From contig JAOSKM010000001.1 of NCBI GenBank assembly GCA_027493625.1, forward strand, positions 2,380,657 through 2,444,656: a DNA stretch of 64,000 bases, read 5' to 3'. The DNA comes from Planctomycetota bacterium. Lineage in GTDB: Bacteria > Planctomycetota > UBA8742 > UBA2392. The position numbers and the translations under genes are program-made. The notes beneath the pieces were generated by a model. The model did no database searches, was not told the origin of the DNA, and saw only the letters and a program-made list of their open reading frames with translations. This document shows positions 19,668-28,482 of the stretch, in pieces. Numbering within the stretch: the first letter of the stretch is position 1; each line of letters begins with the position of its first letter.

Positions 19668-20507
19668 TTACTCCAGGACAAATGCCTGTACGATGTAAGG
19701 GTTGGGGTAGGCAATCAGATCCCACGCAACGGCGAGGCCGGTCCAATCTCCCGCAAGTTCCTCGTCCAACTGGTTTTGTCTAACGTCGAAGAGCACCTTC
19801 TCATCACCAGTTTCGACGAAATCAATGTTCATGCTGCCGGCGGCTCTTGACTCATAGGTGAAACGGATAACTTCGCCGTTCTTTCCGAACTGCTTGTGGT
19901 CGAAGTACATTTCAAAACTAACTTCTCGATCGGCGAGTGGATCACTGGGACGCTTGCACATGCCTCCTTCTTCAAACTCAATGTCGTTGCCCGCGATCAC
20001 TTCGACAATGTTGTAAGGCCCCGTCTCGGCCGTCGTCGAAGTCTTGGCCTCAGCTGCCTTGACGCATTCCTCTCCTTCTGGGACATCGCCGTAGATTGCG
20101 ACCACACCTCGCGCTGTTGCGTTCATGTCTCTATCGAACGACGCTGACCGATACCCGCTGCTTTCAACAACCATTCGAGTGGACAAATCAACGACCCAGG
20201 CCGGGACCTCTGCTCCACTTATCGTTCCCACGCAGTCAGTTTTATCCAATGCCCCGCCACTCTTGGACTTCGTCTTGTCGGTATCGTTAGCTTTCAAGTT
20301 CCCACGGACCTCAGCCCAAGTTGTCGCGTCACCATGCTCCTCTTCCAAGTATCCGTTCTCGTCGCTGAAGTGGCCACCTGAATCATAGCCATCCGGCGTC
20401 GGTACAAGAACCGCTGACGCAGCGAATGCAATCAACGACCAAATCAAGACACACGCACATGCAATGGCATTACGAATCACTTTCCACATATGTTGCCTCA
20501 TTTTCAA
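19668..20507 (-). CDS. Exported hypothetical protein
   Basis: The 279-aa protein has a signal peptide (VIRNAIACACVLIWSLIAFAASA). The mature part is acidic and beta-rich (DLSTRMVVESSGYRSASFDR, GDEKVLFDVRQNQLDEELAG) with only two Cys. No family is recognised. Its stop abuts the GTG start of the next gene, so the two form a small operon of surface proteins. Base composition is lower in GC than its neighbours. The 248-nt region upstream to 20755 holds no gene that I can see. Confidence 0.55.
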   Translation of the reverse strand: MKMRQHMWKVIRNAIACACVLIWSLIAFAASAVLVPTPDGYDSGGHFSDENGYLEEEHGDATTWAEVRGNLKANDTDKTKSKSGGALDKTDCVGTISGAEVPAWVVDLSTRMVVESSGYRSASFDRDMNATARGVVAIYGDVPEGEECVKAAEAKTSTTAETGPYNIVEVIAGNDIEFEEGGMCKRPSDPLADREVSFEMYFDHKQFGKNGEVIRFTYESRAAGSMNIDFVETGDEKVLFDVRQNQLDEELAGDWTGLAVAWDLIAYPNPYIVQAFVLE

Positions 20508-20755
20508 TGTTGCATTTCAGGGTGGGCTTTTTAGCATAGCCGGGTCTCCTTCGCAAATGCGTTCTGCAACGCACCTTTCCTACTGCGGAAGCCGCCCGGT
20601 GGCTCGTGTCACGGATTGGTCATGTGGTGCAATCTGCGAACCCTCTGGACCACTTATCGTTAGTATGGGGTTGATCCATCTCTGGGCGCTAACTGGGGGC
20701 CGACCCGCGTGTGCGGGCGTTGGTCGGTATGAGAGGACATGAGACGAGGACAATC

Positions 20756-22451
20756 ATGAGGAAAACGAAAACACTGGCCCGATTCGTCGTGGCGGCCGCC
20801 GTGCTTGGCATGCTCGGCAGCATCTACATCGTGAACTCGGAGGAGTTCGGCCCTGCCAAGGTCTATTACGACGAGTTCATCAAGCGCCCGTCACTGCAGA
20901 TGCGCACGCGCGGGCGCGTCAAGCTGGCAAGCACCGGCCACCCCGGCGCCTTCCAGATCCTGTCCGAAAGCTACGCCAAGGCCGAGGACCCCAAGCCGCA
21001 GGTGAAGTACCTGCTCACCAACATCTGCGCCGACTACTTCAAGGACGAGCAGTTCAACCCCGGCTGGACCACCTGGCGCAACAAGTTCGTCAATGAACAG
21101 GACGCCTGGCTGTGGTACCGCAGCCTGATCATGCACGCCGAGAACGGCCACGAGGAAGACCTCTACAAGACCGCCGAAGAGCAGAAGCTGCTGTTCCTGC
21201 GCGTGGCGGCGCTCGAGGCGCTGTGCGAGGTCGGCAGCGAAAAGCTGCTGCCGTGGTGGACCGCCAAGCTCTCCGAGGCCGAAAAGTGGAAAGACCCCGA
21301 GCGCGCCCTGATGCTCGAAACCGCCGCCAAGACCCTGTACGCCGAGGCCGCCGGCCACGGGCAGGACGACTTCCGCAACATGGCGCTGAAGCTGATCCCG
21401 CTGATCGAGGACAAGAAGACCTCCGAGAAAACCAAGGTCGTGATGGCCCGCTATTTCCGCGAGATCTTCGGCGGCGACAAGCTGTACGTGAACGCGGCGC
21501 CCTGGCTTGACCGCCTGCTCAACCCCGACAAGGAAGAGCGCGCCGACGACAAGTATGCCCCAGCCACTCCCCCCACCAAGTTCGTGGGCGTCGAGGCGGC
21601 CGGCAAGCGCATCGTGTACGTGATCGACATGAGCGACTCGATGCTGCAGCCCCTGAGCGGCAAAGAGAAGGACGAGATCAAGAAGCCGGTCAAGAAGCCC
21701 ACCGGCCCCATCACCGGCGGCGGCAAACACGAAGGCCCCGAAGAGCCGGCCGAGGAAGAGAAAGAAGAAGAGGAAAGATCCGCTGGACTGGAGCAAGATC
21801 AAGACCCGCTTCGACGCGGCACGCGAATACCTCAAGCTCAGCCTGCGCGCCCTGCAGCCCGACCAGAGCTACTGCGTGATCTGGTTCGGGACCGAGCACG
21901 ACACGCTGAATTCCACCAAGGGACTCACCCCCGCAAACAAGGGCAACATCGAGAAGACCTGCACCGAGCTTGACCGCATCAAGGCCGGCCCCGCAACCCA
22001 GGACCGCAAGCTGGGCACCATCCGCGGCAACACCAACCTGCACGGCGGCATCCGCCAGGCCTTCAAGCTGACCGGCAAGGGCGAGGTGAAGGACTACGCC
22101 TACGTGAACCCCGAGACCTTCATGTCCGGCGCCGACACCATCTTCGTCCTGTCCGACGGCGACCCCACCGACGACGACTGGGCCATCAGCGACAAGCGCG
22201 AGGAGTGGGACCAGACCGGCGACCCGGAAAGCCGCACCAAGCACGCCGACCAGGACGTGCTGCGCTTCCCCGGCCCCTACGGCTACTGGTCGGGCCAGGG
22301 CCAGGCACGCTGGATCAGCGACGACGTGTGGCGCATGAACCTGTTCCACAAGTCCGAGATCCACTGCATCGGCATCGGCGAGGTTTCACAGGGACTGCTG
22401 CAGTCCATCGCCAAGCACGGCATGGGACAGGTCAAGTTCGTTGGCAAGTAA
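20756..22451 (+). pseudogene. VWA-domain protein with helical N-terminal repeats (one frameshift)
   Basis: The N-terminal part has a membrane anchor or signal (LARFVVAAAVLGMLGSIYIVNS) and HEAT-like helices, then the VWA start FVGVEAAGKRIVYVIDMSDSM with the DxSxS metal site. An acidic Glu-rich linker ends the first frame. From about 21776 the +1 frame continues DPLDWSKIKTRFDAAREYLK, YCVIWFGTEHDTLNS, NTNLHGGIRQAF and TIFVLSDGDPTDDDW. The break lies in a purine-rich run (21761-21776), so it could be an indel error. The downstream gene is a full-length paralogue of the same architecture. A strong terminator follows. Confidence 0.8.
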
Positions 22452-22464
22452 GCAGGCAACCCGC

Positions 22465-22500
22465 AAAGCCCCCGGCAAGTCCGGGGGCTTTGTCTTTGCT
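22465..22500 (+). terminator. Intrinsic terminator after the first VWA gene
   Basis: The stem aaagcccccgg pairs with ccgggggcttt across a 5-nt loop, followed by tgtctttg. The perfect 11-bp stem directly after the stop codon marks the end of the transcript. Confidence 0.85.
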
Positions 22501-22503
22501 GGC

Positions 22504-22710
22504 AACAGCGAATCGCCAATAACCAGTTTTCAATTACCAGTTGGCAATGCCGCGGGATTTGGATGGCGGGGAACTGCGGCCTCGCGCAGAGAGCGCAGAG
22601 GACGCAGAGAGGGCATCGGTGGGCGCGACTTTCTCTGCGCTCTCTGCGTCCTCTGCGCGAGGCTGCCTTTCAACTGGTAATTGAAAACTGGTTATTGGTA
22701 ATTCGCTGTT
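22504..22710. repeat. Nested double palindrome between the VWA paralogues
   Basis: The outer arms (from aacagcgaat at 22504 and to attcgctgtt at 22710) are about 40-nt reverse complements built of aataaccagttttcaattacc-type sequence. Inside lie a second pair of arms of gcgcagagagcgcagagg-type repeats (about 22582-22611 and 22631-22662). The whole 207 bp can fold as a hairpin within a hairpin. The tip, about 20 nt, is unpaired. No coding function is evident. Confidence 0.8.
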
Positions 22711-22769
22711 CAACACACACAGCGCCTTTCCGCATTCCCCTACCCTGCGCCCGTCCTACACTGGAAGCC

Positions 22770-24380
22770 ATGCGTCGCTTCGCCTTCATCTGCCTTGCCT
22801 TGCTGGCGCTCACGGCCGCGATCCGCGCCGACGACGCCTGGGACAAACAGCTCGCCGACTACAAGGCCAGCCAGAAGCGCCCTTCCTTATGGAAGCGCAC
22901 CCAGGGGCGCGAAGCACTGGCGCTTACACGCGACCCCCGCGCGATCCCGATCCTCGCCGCGGACTACAAGTCGGCCGAGAAACCCCGCGACCAGGTGCAG
23001 TTCCTGTGCGCCGCGCTGGCCACGCGCTACTGCGACACCAAGGACTGTGTCGATGCCCTCGAAACCTGGCGCGGCGCACATTCTCGCGCCGAAGACGCCT
23101 GGCTGTGGTACCGAACGCTGCGCATCTACGCCAACTGGCGCGGCGCTGAAGACGTCAAGGCCATCATCCGCAACCCCGAGCTGGACGTGGTGCTGCGCGC
23201 CGCGGCCCTCGAGGCCATCGCCGCCCGCCAGGAGGCCGGCCTGCTCGAGCTGGTCAACGAGCTGCTGCTCAGCCTGCCCGCGGACAAGCGCCGCTGGATG
23301 CTGGCCGAAAGCTGCATGTCCGTGCTGACGCGGCAGCCCGTAACCGACAAGGCCTTCAAGCCGCCCGCCGAGCAGCTTGCCCGCGTGCTCGACATGGATA
23401 CCGCGCCCGAGCACACCAAGCTGGTAATCGCCCGCGGCTTCCGCCGCATCTTCAACGCCGAGCACGCGTACATGGCCGCCGCGCCCTGGCTCAAGAAGCT
23501 GGAAGGCGACAACAACCGCGCGCCCAGCCGCACCCTGGCGCAGCCCACATTCCTGGGCCTGCAGGCCGAGGGAAACCGCATCTGCTACGTGATCGACCTC
23601 AGCGACTCGATGCTCACGCCGCTGACCGAGAACGAGAAGCGCGACCTGCGCAACCCGGTCACCGGCCACCGCAAGCACGACGGCGGCGACGAGCCCGCGC
23701 CCAGGCCGGACCCGGACGTGGCGGCACTGCCCTGGGACAGCATCACCACGCGCTTCGACGCCGCCCGCGAGTTCCTGAAGCTGTCCCTGCGTAAGCTCAC
23801 CACCGAGCAGTACTTCGCCGTGGCGGCCTTCGGCACCCAGGCCGCGCTGCTGGAGGCCTGCCCCGGCATGCAGCAGGTAAACGAGAAGCGCATCGCGAAA
23901 GCAATCGAAGAGCTGGACGCCATCAAGCCCGGACTGGTGAAGGGCAAGCCCGCCCTGCGCGGCATGACCAACCTGCACGGCGGCCTGCAGCGCGCCTTCC
24001 AGTGCAAGTCCAAGGGGCTGATCAAGAGCTACGAGTACGTGGACTGGCTGGGCTTTGAACAGGGGGCCGATACCATCTTCCTGCTGAGCGACGGCAAGCA
24101 GAGCTGGTCGGACTGGGACTGCATCGACAAGGCCGACGACAGCGACGTGTCAGGCGACCCGGAAAGCGGCGGCAAGCTGGGCGAAAAGGGCGAGCACCCG
24201 GAGCTGCACTTCTACGGCCCCTACGTGGACCAGCGCCACATGCTCGAGGATATCGAGCGCATGAACCTGTTCCGGAAGGCCGAGATCCACTGCATCGGGA
24301 TCGGCGAAGCCGAAGAAGCCACGCTCAGGGCGATCGCCGGCATCGGCAACGGCCAGCTGCGCCTGGTGGGCCGCAAGTAG
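22770..24380 (+). CDS. VWA-domain protein with helical N-terminal repeats (intact paralogue)
   Basis: The 536-aa protein begins with a signal peptide (MRRFAFICLALLALTAAIRA, cleavage near ADD). HEAT-like helices follow (RDPRAIPILAADYKSAEKPR, DVVLRAAALEAIAARQEAGL), then the VWA domain with the metal site CYVIDLSDSM, the Thr in GMTNLHGGLQRAF and TIFLLSDGKQSWSDWD. It aligns along its whole length with the 20756-22451 gene, so the two are tandem duplicates. It is likely periplasmic or surface-exposed; the binding partner is unknown. The ATG at 22770 is preferred because it gives the signal peptide and lies just beyond the palindromic repeat. Confidence 0.8.
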   Translation: MRRFAFICLALLALTAAIRADDAWDKQLADYKASQKRPSLWKRTQGREALALTRDPRAIPILAADYKSAEKPRDQVQFLCAALATRYCDTKDCVDALETWRGAHSRAEDAWLWYRTLRIYANWRGAEDVKAIIRNPELDVVLRAAALEAIAARQEAGLLELVNELLLSLPADKRRWMLAESCMSVLTRQPVTDKAFKPPAEQLARVLDMDTAPEHTKLVIARGFRRIFNAEHAYMAAAPWLKKLEGDNNRAPSRTLAQPTFLGLQAEGNRICYVIDLSDSMLTPLTENEKRDLRNPVTGHRKHDGGDEPAPRPDPDVAALPWDSITTRFDAAREFLKLSLRKLTTEQYFAVAAFGTQAALLEACPGMQQVNEKRIAKAIEELDAIKPGLVKGKPALRGMTNLHGGLQRAFQCKSKGLIKSYEYVDWLGFEQGADTIFLLSDGKQSWSDWDCIDKADDSDVSGDPESGGKLGEKGEHPELHFYGPYVDQRHMLEDIERMNLFRKAEIHCIGIGEAEEATLRAIAGIGNGQLRLVGRK

Positions 24381-24381
24381 A

Positions 24382-24681
24382 TCAGGCGGCCGGCGGCCCG
24401 TTCAGGATGTAGGTGACGGCGTACAGCAGCGCGAAGCCGCTGAAGATGATGGCGGTGATCGCGAGGTTGCGGGCGCGACGCGTGTTCGGCGCGCGCGACA
24501 GTGCGTAGATGCCCGCAAAAAGTCCGAACGGCGGGCACAGGAACGTGCCGGCAATCGCCAGGTACGCCCAGATCACACCAGAAGGAACGCGGCCTGGCTC
24601 GACCTCCGGGCTGGGAACCGGAGGCCCGCCAGGCCTGACGGACGCGTGGCCGTAGGGTTGCAGGTGGTCGGGTTCGTTCAC
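24382..24681 (-). CDS. Small two-helix membrane protein (DUF4190-like)
   Basis: The 99-aa protein has a Pro-rich cytoplasmic start (GGPPVPSPEVEPGRVPSG) and two membrane helices (VIWAYLAIAGTFLCPPFGLF and LAITAIIFSGFALLYAVTYI) joined by a basic loop. This layout is common in small DUF4190/DUF4870-type proteins of unknown role. Its 3' end meets the end of the convergent VWA gene. Confidence 0.6.
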   Translation of the reverse strand: MNEPDHLQPYGHASVRPGGPPVPSPEVEPGRVPSGVIWAYLAIAGTFLCPPFGLFAGIYALSRAPNTRRARNLAITAIIFSGFALLYAVTYILNGPPAA

Positions 24682-24751
24682 CTCTGCAGCATAGCAAAAA
24701 TGGAAGCCGTGGCGCAGGCGGCACGCGCGCCACGGGGTTCGAGTGGTCCGA

Positions 24752-24789
24752 GAAAACGAAAACCGCCCGCGTCTGGTTTCGCGGGCGGT
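24752..24789 (-). terminator. Intrinsic terminator for a minus-strand transcript
   Basis: The stem accgcccgc (24762-24770) pairs with gcgggcggt (24781-24789); on the minus strand it is followed by ttttcgtttt. It is oriented to stop transcription coming from the sigma-like gene at 25157 or from an RNA encoded in the gap. Confidence 0.7.
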
Positions 24790-25156
24790 GCTTCAAGCTG
24801 GTTGGCCGTTCCGGCCAACAGGTTCGTAACGCCAGTATGCAGTCGCTCCCGCTGGTGGGCAGAGTTCCCACTAATCCTGAGCAGGCGCCGAGGTAAGGTC
24901 CTGCTAGGCGTTGGGGCTGCGGACTGAACGAGGGGCACGGGATCTCGGCCGATGGGGGTGCAAAATCCCGTCCCAAACAGTGGACCGGCTGGCCCACCCA
25001 GCAACTCCGATCACTCTGGATAGATCACGTCACCGTCAGTCAAGTTCGGTGCCAGCACGGAAGATGGTCGCTGCAGATTGCGGATGGACGCGCGTAGCCG
25101 CCCCGTCGGAATGCAGCGGGCCTGCTCGACCCGCCGCATCCGTCGATGGCGTGGCG
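24790..25156 (-). other. 367-bp gap without a convincing gene, upstream of a terminator
   Basis: No reading frame here has a good start or protein-like composition. Several short inverted repeats occur (for example ggttggccg with cggccaac near 24800-24818). Because a minus-strand terminator sits at its downstream end, the stretch is either a long 3' UTR of the sigma-like gene or an unannotated structured RNA. I saw no match to the conserved cores of RNase P RNA, SRP RNA or tmRNA. Confidence 0.35.
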
Positions 25157-25720
25157 CTACGAGGCGTAGGCGCGGAGCAAGGCGCTCAGGCGCTCCAACG
25201 CTTCCTGTCGCTCTTCCCATGTCTTCGCCACCGAAAGTCCCAGGATGTCAGCCACCTCGACGTAGCCGAAGCCATACAGGTCATAGAGTTCGACGATCTC
25301 GCGCTTCGGGCTTGGGAGTTTCTTGATGGCGTCGCGCACGTCAAAGATGCGGGTCCACTTGTCCGGATGGGAGCGTGTGCACGTCTCTTCGTCCTCCAGA
25401 GGCGCCAGCTTGTCCTTGCGCATCAGGTCCGAAGTTTGGTTCTTCACGCTTTCGCGCCAGAACGCTTCGGCCTTGCACTCTCCTGCGTAAGCAAAGCCAA
25501 CGGGCCGAATGGCGAACCGCTCCGCGACCAAGGCTTCGGCGTCGTCGAAGTGCCTCAGGGCGTCGTCGCCCAGTTTGTACCTGACGTAGCTGCGGGTCTG
25601 CTTGCGACCGACGCCCTTAACGACCTCCAGGCACTTGGCGCGGCGGTTGCTTTTCACGGCGTAAGCCAACAGGGCAAGCGCCAATAGCAACCCCCAAAGG
25701 GGCTTCTGTTTCTTCTTCAT
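25157..25720 (-). CDS. Membrane-anchored sigma-70/ECF-like protein
   Basis: The 187-aa protein begins MKKKQKPLWGLLLALALLAY, a single membrane anchor, then a domain with sigma region 2-like spacing (DDAEALVAERFAIRPVGFAY, FWRESVKNQTSDLMRK). A region 4-like helix-turn-helix follows (KLPSPKREIVELYDLYGFGY, VEVADILGLSVAKTWEERQE). ECF sigma factors are normally soluble and held by a membrane anti-sigma; here the anchor seems fused to the sigma itself. The ATG at 25720 is chosen because the upstream in-frame extension is unlike the family. Confidence 0.65.
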   Translation of the reverse strand: MKKKQKPLWGLLLALALLAYAVKSNRRAKCLEVVKGVGRKQTRSYVRYKLGDDALRHFDDAEALVAERFAIRPVGFAYAGECKAEAFWRESVKNQTSDLMRKDKLAPLEDEETCTRSHPDKWTRIFDVRDAIKKLPSPKREIVELYDLYGFGYVEVADILGLSVAKTWEERQEALERLSALLRAYAS

Positions 25721-25929
25721 TTTCCGGTCCTCAGAAAAGTGAGGACCAGAGGCCTCTGGTCTAAATCTCGTCGGCGACCACCGCCTACGAGGCGCATGGA
25801 TATTGGAGCCGTAAAGGTAGGTCGCCTCCAAAACTAGTTGCATCCAGTTGCAACCAACGCTCGCTGAACGCGCAGCGCCAATTGTGGCTTCGGCGAACGC
25901 CTAACTGCCGATTCGCGAAGGGTTTATAT

Positions 25930-26271
25930 ATGCCTGCCACTTCTGCTCTTTTGAAAATGGGTCGCACACCAGAGGATAGGGCAAGCGAGGGAACTGCTAA
26001 CGATCAGGAGGTTGAGGAGTCCTTGCTTGATAGACTGGTACTGGAAACCCTTCCGGGAATTCAGCGGGCTGAAGGTGCGGCGGGGGCTGACTATTTACTG
26101 GCCAAACGGATCGTGCGGGCCTACATGGGTGAGGACCTGCACCTGTTTGCACTGAAGCAAAGCGGAGAATTGGGACCCTACGCTCGACGTCGCAGCCTCT
26201 ATCGCTTGGAAAAGGAAGTTGCGAAGGCTCTTGAGGCCTTGGGCCGCCTGTTTCCGCAGTACCTCAAGTAA
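25930..26271 (+). CDS. Small hypothetical protein
   Basis: A 113-aa charged, helical protein (QEVEESLLDRLVLETLPGIQ, RRRSLYRLEKEVAKALEALG). GAAGGG lies about 8 nt before the ATG. No family is recognised; its length and helix pattern would suit a regulator or a partner of the following gene, which starts 11 nt downstream. Lower GC than the core genes to the left. Confidence 0.5.
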   Translation: MPATSALLKMGRTPEDRASEGTANDQEVEESLLDRLVLETLPGIQRAEGAAGADYLLAKRIVRAYMGEDLHLFALKQSGELGPYARRRSLYRLEKEVAKALEALGRLFPQYLK

Positions 26272-26282
26272 GGCTGAATGCA

Positions 26283-27524
26283 ATGGGTATGATAAAGATA
26301 GACCTTACACTTAGCCGAATCACATTCCCAAACTCTCACCTGGCGTTCGACTTCACCTCGTGTGGTGTTGGCCACGACCCGCATTCCCGCAAACGCCACT
26401 TGGTCAACGTCTTCGTTACGGCCCAGCGCCAATCAACGCATGCAAATAACTCGGGTATTCACTGGCTGCGCTATGTAGACCTATTGACCGATGCCATGTA
26501 CGTGGCGGAAGAAATTGACTTGCCGACGAGGGCCCCAGTATCGGCTGAGAGACTTCACAAGGTCTGGACAGACTATGCGAAGCATTTCCGCGAAGGGTCG
26601 CACGGAGAGCTAACCCTCGTTCGCGCCCCAGATGGTCAAATGATGTGCAATCCGTGCCTTGTAGGGCCAAACGGGCAATTAGATCGCTTTGCGGGCATGG
26701 CAACTGCTAAGCCAGCATTGAGCGCGTCGGACATCGTCAAGCGGCTCAATGACATTTGGGGCAACGCGGTGCCTAGACTTCCTACGGAGCACGTCCTGTC
26801 TGAGATCGTGCGAAAAGACCTTCACTTAGCCTCTCGTCTCCTTAACTCAAGACGATCAGCTAGCGCATTGCCGAAACCGACGGGCAACGGTAGTTCTCCA
26901 CAGTTTGAATTCGGCATTAACGTGCAGGATAGCGATGTGATTTTGGATCCTCCATCTGTTGCGGGGCTTCGTGCGGCGCGCATTATTGGTCTAGGCCGGA
27001 TCCTTTACGTGTCCTTTGACAATCTGATGGAGATGATTGGCCGCGCATTTCCTCACTGGACGGCTAGTGTTGGCAACATCGAGGGCCTTCAGGCCTCTCG
27101 TGCCTCTAAATCAGCCCGAGTTACTCTGTCTTTGATTCGGGAGATTGAATCGCGAAACGAGCTATGCACGTTGAAGGCTTGGATTGAGTCAACTGACCGC
27201 GCGCGTTTCCAGCTAATTGAGCATACCGGTAACTTTGACCTTTCGACCTTTCGGGGCAAGTCTGATCAACACACCATTACGAGCAACGTAGACGACCGAG
27301 AGTTGAGAGTCGTGCTTTCCGCACGGAACTTTGTTGGGTCACATAGAATCAAGGGTAGATGGCTTCTCGGTTCGCACGCTGCGGTACTCGCGGATAAACA
27401 ACGTCACGTGCCGCTAATGGTTTTACTAGATGATGTGGTTGAATCTGAGGGGGTTCTGTTAGGCCATGCACTTTGTGTTTTGCGAAGTCCTCATGCGAAT
27501 CGTTCTCGCGCACCTGTTTTCTAG
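26283..27524 (+). CDS. Hypothetical protein
   Basis: A 413-aa protein without recognised motifs. The N-terminal third reads as mixed alpha/beta (IDLTLSRITFPNSHLAFDFT, VNVFVTAQRQSTHANNSGIH), the rest helical and strand segments (ILYVSFDNLMEMIGRAFPHW, ARVTLSLIREIESRNELCTL). There are no membrane segments. It appears to form a two-gene unit with the small ORF just upstream, beside a defence region. A nuclease-like core is possible but I see no clear catalytic signature. The 197 nt after it hold no gene. Confidence 0.45.
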   Translation: MGMIKIDLTLSRITFPNSHLAFDFTSCGVGHDPHSRKRHLVNVFVTAQRQSTHANNSGIHWLRYVDLLTDAMYVAEEIDLPTRAPVSAERLHKVWTDYAKHFREGSHGELTLVRAPDGQMMCNPCLVGPNGQLDRFAGMATAKPALSASDIVKRLNDIWGNAVPRLPTEHVLSEIVRKDLHLASRLLNSRRSASALPKPTGNGSSPQFEFGINVQDSDVILDPPSVAGLRAARIIGLGRILYVSFDNLMEMIGRAFPHWTASVGNIEGLQASRASKSARVTLSLIREIESRNELCTLKAWIESTDRARFQLIEHTGNFDLSTFRGKSDQHTITSNVDDRELRVVLSARNFVGSHRIKGRWLLGSHAAVLADKQRHVPLMVLLDDVVESEGVLLGHALCVLRSPHANRSRAPVF

Positions 27525-28482
27525 GAGCTCGCGTGTTCCATGCGCGACAAACTCGATAGCGCAAACTGCATTTCCCCCGACGCATGCAGAACGAGTTGCG
27601 GGCTCGGCAACGCTGTTGCTTCCTTTGCGTGCGATCTGGTTGGACTAATTTGCTTGTCCGCGTTACTTGGTCGTGTGTTGTGTAGCGGCCGATGCTGAAG
27701 CGGACGCTTGAGTTTGCTCGCTCAAGACAGCCCGACTCCGCAGCATTTCTTGTACTTTTGGCCCGATCCGCATGGGCATGGGTCGTTCCTGCCCACCTTG
27801 GACGCTTGGCGAGCGAGTGGCATCGTTGATTCTGCGGGTGGGGGGCCGAGTGTCTTGATCTTTGCGATGAGTGCTCGCTGGTTTTGGAGTTCTGCGCGGC
27901 CTGCGTTCGTTAGGCCGGGTTCGTATGGCGAGAGGAGTTTTATTTCGGTGTCGGCTTTGGTGAACTCGCCGCAGTAGGCGAGTACTACGGCGTATTGGCT
28001 TCGGATTGGGATGACTCGGTCGGCGATCTTTGCGCGGTGGACGCTGGGCAAGAGGCTGCCTTCGATGATGTCTCTCGCGCCTTTGTAGTCGCGCAGGCCG
28101 ATTAGTTCGTCCACCACATCTTGTCCGGCTTTCAGGGCCGAGTCGTATGCGCCCGCCATGGAGTAGAACTTCATGGCGTGAATGCGTGCGAGGCCAGACT
28201 TTTCTCCCAACGCGTTGGCGCAACGTGCATACAGGTCGAGCGAGTCAGCCAGGTGCTTCAGGTCGTCATAGAGGGTGTCGGTCGTTTTCAAGCGCTTGAA
28301 GACTTCTTCTGGTTGCTTTCGAAAGACGTCTCGAAGCGGGTCTATGCCCAAGTGGTCGTAGTATTCCTGCACGAGTTCATTGGCAAGCTTGTATGCGGGT
28401 CGGTGGTGTCCGATCATGTGTAGGGACGCCGCAGCGTTGTACTTGACTACCCGGAGGAAGTCCGGCTTTTCGGGCACAAGGC

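Noticed and set aside
24791..24840. A tRNA-like look (ggttcgtaac after a stem)
   Set aside because: No acceptor stem, anticodon stem or proper T-loop (ttcRAnnC) could be assembled.
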